DNA from: an uncultured Streptococcus sp. | GTDB taxonomy: Bacteria; Bacillota; Bacilli; Lactobacillales; Streptococcaceae | Direction: 5' to 3' | NCBI RefSeq assembly: GCF_959025735.1 | Contig: NZ_CAUFJQ010000092.1 | Span: forward strand, 1 to 7,858 | DNA: 7,858 nt | Shown: positions 5,213 through 7,858 of the stretch, piece after piece | Position numbering within the stretch: position 1 is the stretch's first letter | How the letters are laid out: every line of letters begins with the position of its first letter | Notes under the pieces: generated by a model | The model's input: only the letters and a program-made list of their open reading frames with translations | The model's database searches: none | What the model was told of the DNA's origin: nothing | Made by a program: the position numbers and the translations under genes

Positions 5213-5929
5213 TTAGAATCCATCTACGTTTGTGTAGATTTTTTGTACGTCCTCGTCGTCTTCAAGAACGCTGTAAAGTTTTTCAAATGTTTCCAAATCT
5301 TCACCTGACAACTCAACTTCTGATTGAGGAATCATTTCCAATTCTGTTACTTGGAATTCTTCGACACCTGATTCACGCAAAGCAACGATTGCTTTGTGAA
5401 GATCAGTTGGAGCAGTGTAGACTGTGATCGTTCCTTCTTCTGCTTCGACATCATCTACATCAACATCTGCTTCAAGCAAAAGCTCAAAGATGGCATCGGC
5501 ATCATCACCAGCAAAGACGATAACACCTTTGTTGTCAAAGAGGTAAGATACAGAACCGGAAGCTCCCATGTTCCCACCGTTTTTACCAAAAGCAGCACGG
5601 ACATTGGCAGCTGTACGGTTAACGTTTGAAGTCAAAGTATCAACGATCAACATCGAACCATTTGGTCCAAATCCTTCGTAACGTCCTTCTGTAAAGGTTT
5701 CGTCAGTGTTTCCTTTTGCCTTATCGATCGCTTTATCAATTACGTGTTTTGGCACTTGCGCTTGTTTCGCACGGTCAATAACGAATCTCAAAGCAGTATT
5801 TAGTTCTGGATCTGGTTCACCCTTTTTAGCAGCTACATAGATCTCCACACCAAATTTAGCATATACTTTTGAGTTGGCACCATCTTTGGCAGTTTTCTTG
5901 GCAACAATATTGGCCCATTTACGTCCCAT
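5213..5929 (-). CDS. yebC: YebC/TACO1 family protein, YeeN subtype
   Basis: A 238-residue protein beginning MGRKWANIVAKKTAKDG, a start typical of the YeeN subgroup rather than classical YebC (MAGHSKW). Family segments seen are ELNTALRFVIDRAKQAQVP (about 43-61), YEGFGPNGSM (about 84-93), TSNVNRTAANVR (about 99-110), GSVSYLF (about 125-131) and an acidic C-terminal region. The family was long annotated as DNA-binding transcriptional regulators. More recent work on YebC proteins and mitochondrial TACO1 points to a ribosome-associated factor that relieves stalling at proline-rich stretches, which I consider the better description. GGAGAA upstream of ATG 5929 is a good ribosome-binding site. It is monocistronic, with its own extended -10 promoter and the shared terminator at 5140-5175. 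Confidence 0.93.
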   Translation of the reverse strand: MGRKWANIVAKKTAKDGANSKVYAKFGVEIYVAAKKGEPDPELNTALRFVIDRAKQAQVPKHVIDKAIDKAKGNTDETFTEGRYEGFGPNGSMLIVDTLTSNVNRTAANVRAAFGKNGGNMGASGSVSYLFDNKGVIVFAGDDADAIFELLLEADVDVDDVEAEEGTITVYTAPTDLHKAIVALRESGVEEFQVTELEMIPQSEVELSGEDLETFEKLYSVLEDDEDVQKIYTNVDGF

Positions 5930-5973
5930 GAGGATTCTCCTTAAATTTTTTCAAATTATTTTCAATCTTTAAC

Positions 5974-5982
5974 ATTATATCA
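5974..5982 (-). promoter_or_regulatory. Extended -10 promoter of yebC
   Basis: On the minus strand TGA-TATAAT, a full extended -10 with consensus hexamer and no convincing -35. The predicted RNA start near 5967 gives a leader of about 38 bases carrying GGAGAA before ATG 5929. Confidence 0.72.
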
Positions 5983-6080
5983 CAAATCATCGAAGTTAGA
6001 CTAGATTTTTCTATTTTTAGAAAGGGGATTTTATAGGAATTTTCTTCGAGTTGGGAATTTTAAATAGCTATCCTAACTAT

Positions 6081-6125
6081 CAAAAAGATCCTCTTTTAAA
6101 GACTTAATAATGATCTTTAAAAGAG
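6081..6125 (-). terminator. Probable terminator of yefM-yoeB
   Basis: On the minus strand CTCTTTTAAAGA (6125-6114), an 11-base loop, then TCTTTAAAAGAG (6102-6091): a perfect but AT-rich 12-base stem. GATC and then TTTTTG follow, so the T-run starts four bases late. The 5' arm is in the last yoeB codons and the TAA stop is in the loop. Weaker than the other terminators in the window. Confidence 0.6.
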
Positions 6126-6358
6126 AGGAAAGCGACACCGGACTCATCTAGCATATAAATCAGGCGATTCTCTGCATCAATCCGTCTTGACCATGCTCCT
6201 TGAAAGTCATATTTCAAAGGCTCAGGCTTACCAATCCCTGCAAATGGATCCCTTTGGATCTCCTTAATCAGGCTATTGATTCGCTTCAGTGTTTTTTTGT
6301 CCTGACTTTGCCAGTAACAATAATCCTTCCAGGCATCTTCTGTAAACTTGAGTAACAT
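6104..6358 (-). CDS. yoeB: YoeB toxin, ribosome-dependent mRNA endoribonuclease
   Basis: An 84-residue Txe/YoeB-family toxin of the RelE fold, the same length as Escherichia coli YoeB. It binds the ribosomal A site and cleaves mRNA, stopping translation when freed from YefM. The catalytic residues known in E. coli are all conserved at the same positions: Glu46 (in GKPEPL), Arg65 (in ENRLIY) and the C-terminal His83-Tyr84. WSRRI (56-60) is also conserved. The toxin therefore looks intact and active. It follows yefM after a three-base gap, and GAGGGG at the end of yefM serves as ribosome-binding site. It is transcribed with yefM and controlled by the YefM-YoeB complex at the promoter upstream of yefM. 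Confidence 0.95.
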   Translation of the reverse strand: MLLKFTEDAWKDYCYWQSQDKKTLKRINSLIKEIQRDPFAGIGKPEPLKYDFQGAWSRRIDAENRLIYMLDESGVAFLSFKDHY

Positions 6359-6361
6359 CTG

Positions 6362-6616
6362 TTACCCCTCAATCTCATGGAGTTGAACCTGACCAGCTCG
6401 GACTTCTGCCATGCCCCGTAAGACCTTATCTGACAATTCCTTGTTCTGAGCTAGTCTCAGGGTTTCTTGTAGGCTGTCCCACTCGCTCTTAGAGATGACC
6501 ACAATATCTTCGTCTGGATTCTTATTTACAACCGTCAATGGCTCAAACTCATCATTCACCTTCTTCATATAATCCTTCAAATGATTGCGGAATGTTGAAT
6601 AAACGACTGCTTCCAT
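6362..6616 (-). CDS. yefM: YefM antitoxin (Phd/YefM family)
   Basis: An 84-residue antitoxin that neutralises YoeB and represses the operon. The N-terminal Phd/YefM DNA-binding and dimerisation part is seen in VYSTFRNHLKDYMKKVND (residues 5-22) and in the VVISKSEWDSL segment (about 42-52). The C-terminal tail, which in this family wraps the toxin, is predicted to be flexible. The start at 6616 is preferred over an in-frame ATG at 6622: GAGG lies seven bases before 6616 but almost touches 6622, and the pneumococcal protein as I recall it starts MEAV. A strong promoter (6647-6675) and a TGTACA palindrome (6677-6690) lie upstream, as expected for autoregulation. Sequence and layout resemble the pneumococcal yefM-yoeB locus. 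Confidence 0.94.
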   Translation of the reverse strand: MEAVVYSTFRNHLKDYMKKVNDEFEPLTVVNKNPDEDIVVISKSEWDSLQETLRLAQNKELSDKVLRGMAEVRAGQVQLHEIEG

Positions 6617-6646
6617 GACCATACCTCATTCTACCTCTTTTCTTTT

Positions 6647-6675
6647 ATTATACATGAAAAAGAAAAACTTGTCAG
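6647..6675 (-). promoter_or_regulatory. Promoter of yefM-yoeB
   Basis: On the minus strand CTGACA (6675-6670), 17 bases, then TATAAT (6652-6647): eleven of twelve consensus positions at ideal spacing, so strong unless repressed. The -35 is one base from the operator palindrome. Confidence 0.83.
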
Positions 6676-6676
6676 G

Positions 6677-6690
6677 AACTTGTACAAGTT
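6677..6690. promoter_or_regulatory. TGTACA palindrome, candidate YefM/YoeB operator
   Basis: AACTTGTACAAGTT is a perfect 14-base palindrome around TGTACA, the core hexamer of known YefM-YoeB operators in E. coli. It adjoins the -35 box of the yefM promoter. A further AACTTGT half site lies ten bases to the left (6665-6671) and overlaps the -35. Binding should hinder RNA polymerase and give autoregulation. Confidence 0.75.
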
Positions 6691-6740
6691 TTTCCTTCTC
6701 TACCTAATTATTCGTAAAAAGTTTCTAAATGTGGTAAAAA

Positions 6741-6782
6741 CAAAAAAATCCATTGTCTAAAAAGATTTTTTAGACAATGGAT
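6741..6782 (-). terminator. Rho-independent terminator of tmcAL
   Basis: A perfect 16-base stem (6748-6763 with 6767-6782; arm ATCCATTGTCTAAAAA) with a three-base loop. On the minus strand a run of seven Ts follows, so it ends transcription from tmcAL and shields the yefM promoter about 65 bases further on. The plus strand has no T-run after the stem. Confidence 0.88.
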
Positions 6783-6855
6783 AAACACTGTTTCCGTGCA
6801 TCATAAACTTCTTGCCTTATGTGAATGTGGGCAGAGAAAATTTACGTCAGACTGT

Positions 6856-7858
6856 TTATTCTTCCACTCTCACGGGCACTCGACCCCAGATCTGATCTGG
6901 CAATTGGGGATGTCCTAACTGATACACCTGATCCGCTTGTTGGGTCAAAGCATCCCAAGGTTCCTTGCCGATTCGAGTCACGATTTCTACTGATTTTTTC
7001 AAGCCTTTGAGGTGAGCTTGTCCCTTTGCGGAAAAACCTAAGACATGAATGGCGTCGGGAAGAGCTTGATCCATCGCCCCTACCAAGATGTAGGTCAAGA
7101 TGCGGCGCACGCGCGCCTTGGTATAGCGCTTGGTTGCGACTTTCTCCACCAGGTCTTCCACAGAGCTAGCACTTCGAACCGCCTCCTTTATCCGATGGGC
7201 CAGTTCTTCATTGACCTGAAATATCTGTGTCAGATCTGGATGGGTTAGGATTTGATAACGGAGCAGTTGGTCATAATTCTCCCAAGACACCTGCGGAGCC
7301 GACTGAAAGAGTTGGCTATTGGGCATGAATTTAGCGACAAAGTCCTGATCTTCCTTGTGTAGGCGTAGACTAGTGGCAGAAGCATAAGCCACCTCTTTTT
7401 CTTCTGAATGGTAGCCTGCACCTTGACGTTGGATAGCCTTGAGCGCAATTCCCTTCCCAGCACAAGCCTTGGCATAGGCCAAACCCAAGATATGATTGGG
7501 AGTAGCTCCTGTGAACTCCACTCCAGCAAAGGTTTCCCACATTTTTTGAGTCTTTTGTGGATAGGATAAATCTTCTGGAAGACTTCGCAGGAAAGCTTCC
7601 ATTTCCGCCTCTTTCTCAGAATAAACTGTCGCAATCGCTTGGTAATCTAAGACTTCTTCTGTCCCAAAAGTCAATTGGTCGATTCCTAGACGGGACAAGA
7701 TTTCTACCGCTCCCTTGGCAAAATGGTCAGCCGACTGAACAGCCACGAGAAAGGGGAGCTCGACCACCAGGTCCGCTCCATTTTCCAAAGCCATCTGCGT
7801 GCGAATCCACTTGTCTACAATGGCAGGCTCGCCACGTTGAACAAAATTCCCAGACATG
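6856..7858 (-). CDS. tmcAL: tRNA(Met) cytidine acetate ligase TmcAL (N-terminus outside window)
   Basis: TmcAL (formerly YlbM, often annotated nucleotidyltransferase) uses acetate and ATP to make N4-acetylcytidine at the wobble base of elongator tRNA-Met, as shown for Bacillus subtilis. At least 333 codons are visible. The ATG at 7857 (MSGNFVQRGEPA) is an internal Met: in relatives this conserved block lies about 30 residues in, after the HxGH ATP-binding motif. The frame continues past the edge, so the N-terminus is missing only because the window ends. Counting from that Met, motifs are GNFVQRGEPA (3-12), FGTEE (64-68), TPNHILGLAYAKA (119-131), RQGAGYHS (144-151) and SATSLR (160-165), the last like the ISSTxIR motif of nucleotidyltransferases. 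A strong terminator follows at 6741-6782. Confidence 0.93.
   Translation of the reverse strand, partial: MSGNFVQRGEPAIVDKWIRTQMALENGADLVVELPFLVAVQSADHFAKGAVEILSRLGIDQLTFGTEEVLDYQAIATVYSEKEAEMEAFLRSLPEDLSYPQKTQKMWETFAGVEFTGATPNHILGLAYAKACAGKGIALKAIQRQGAGYHSEEKEVAYASATSLRLHKEDQDFVAKFMPNSQLFQSAPQVSWENYDQLLRYQILTHPDLTQIFQVNEELAHRIKEAVRSASSVEDLVEKVATKRYTKARVRRILTYILVGAMDQALPDAIHVLGFSAKGQAHLKGLKKSVEIVTRIGKEPWDALTQQADQVYQLGHPQLPDQIWGRVPVRVEE

Noticed and set aside
5983..6080. Small gene or RNA in the yebC-yoeB spacer
   Set aside because: AT-rich sequence with only short weak inverted repeats (such as TTTCTA/TAGAAA) and two copies of GGAATTTT; no start codon with a binding site or clear promoter.
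6617..6622. yefM start at ATG 6622
   Set aside because: The GAGG nearly touches this ATG, while it is seven bases from ATG 6616, where relatives also start.
6617..6855. BOX-type repeat upstream of yefM as in pneumococcus
   Set aside because: No BOX-like sequence is recognisable; the stretch is explained by promoter, palindrome and the tmcAL terminator, and 6783-6855 shows nothing.
7045..7634. Alternate-frame and antisense open frames within tmcAL
   Set aside because: The TmcAL frame carries conserved motifs throughout; the others have none and no ribosome-binding sites.

Overview
The window is chromosomal DNA from a low-GC Firmicute, almost certainly a Streptococcus of the mitis/sanguinis type. 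The AsnA, RsmD, CoaD, TmcAL and YebC proteins all read as streptococcal. The YefM antitoxin is close, as I remember it, to the pneumococcal one. Promoters are classical SigA type, often with an extended TGn -10. This assignment is from memory of the families, not from a search. No gene-free stretch exceeds 300 bases; the longest are 992-1239, 2233-2392, 5930-6103 and 6617-6855.

Layout. (1) 1-1007, minus strand: the rsmD-coaD pair (16S rRNA methyltransferase, then phosphopantetheine adenylyltransferase cut by the window edge). It starts from an extended -10 promoter placed so close to the start codon that the mRNA looks leaderless. (2) 1050-1230: a strongly folded intergenic element of three hairpins, the last of which is a terminator for asnA. 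(3) 1240-2293, minus: asnA, aspartate-ammonia ligase, with its own promoter. (4) 2298-5175, plus: a four-gene operon divergent from asnA. It encodes an HdiR-like self-cleaving S24 repressor, a UmuC/UvrX-type Y-family polymerase, a YolD-like small protein and an unrecognised 108-residue protein. It is preceded by a promoter with a perfect dyad over the expected transcription start and closed by a bidirectional terminator. (5) 5213-5982, minus: yebC (YeeN subtype). (6) 6086-6690, minus: the yefM-yoeB toxin-antitoxin operon with a TGTACA palindrome at the promoter. (7) 6741-7858, minus: tmcAL, tRNA-Met cytidine acetate ligase, N-terminus outside the window, followed by a strong terminator.

The most interesting region is the HdiR operon. 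Most streptococci have no LexA. Here one transcript appears to join a damage-sensing, self-cleaving repressor to a translesion polymerase and two small proteins through tight coupling (2-nt gap, 4-nt overlap, 20-nt overlap). It therefore looks like a self-contained LexA-independent mutagenesis cassette, and its last protein is the least explained part. The rest of the window is housekeeping genes plus one standard toxin-antitoxin locus.
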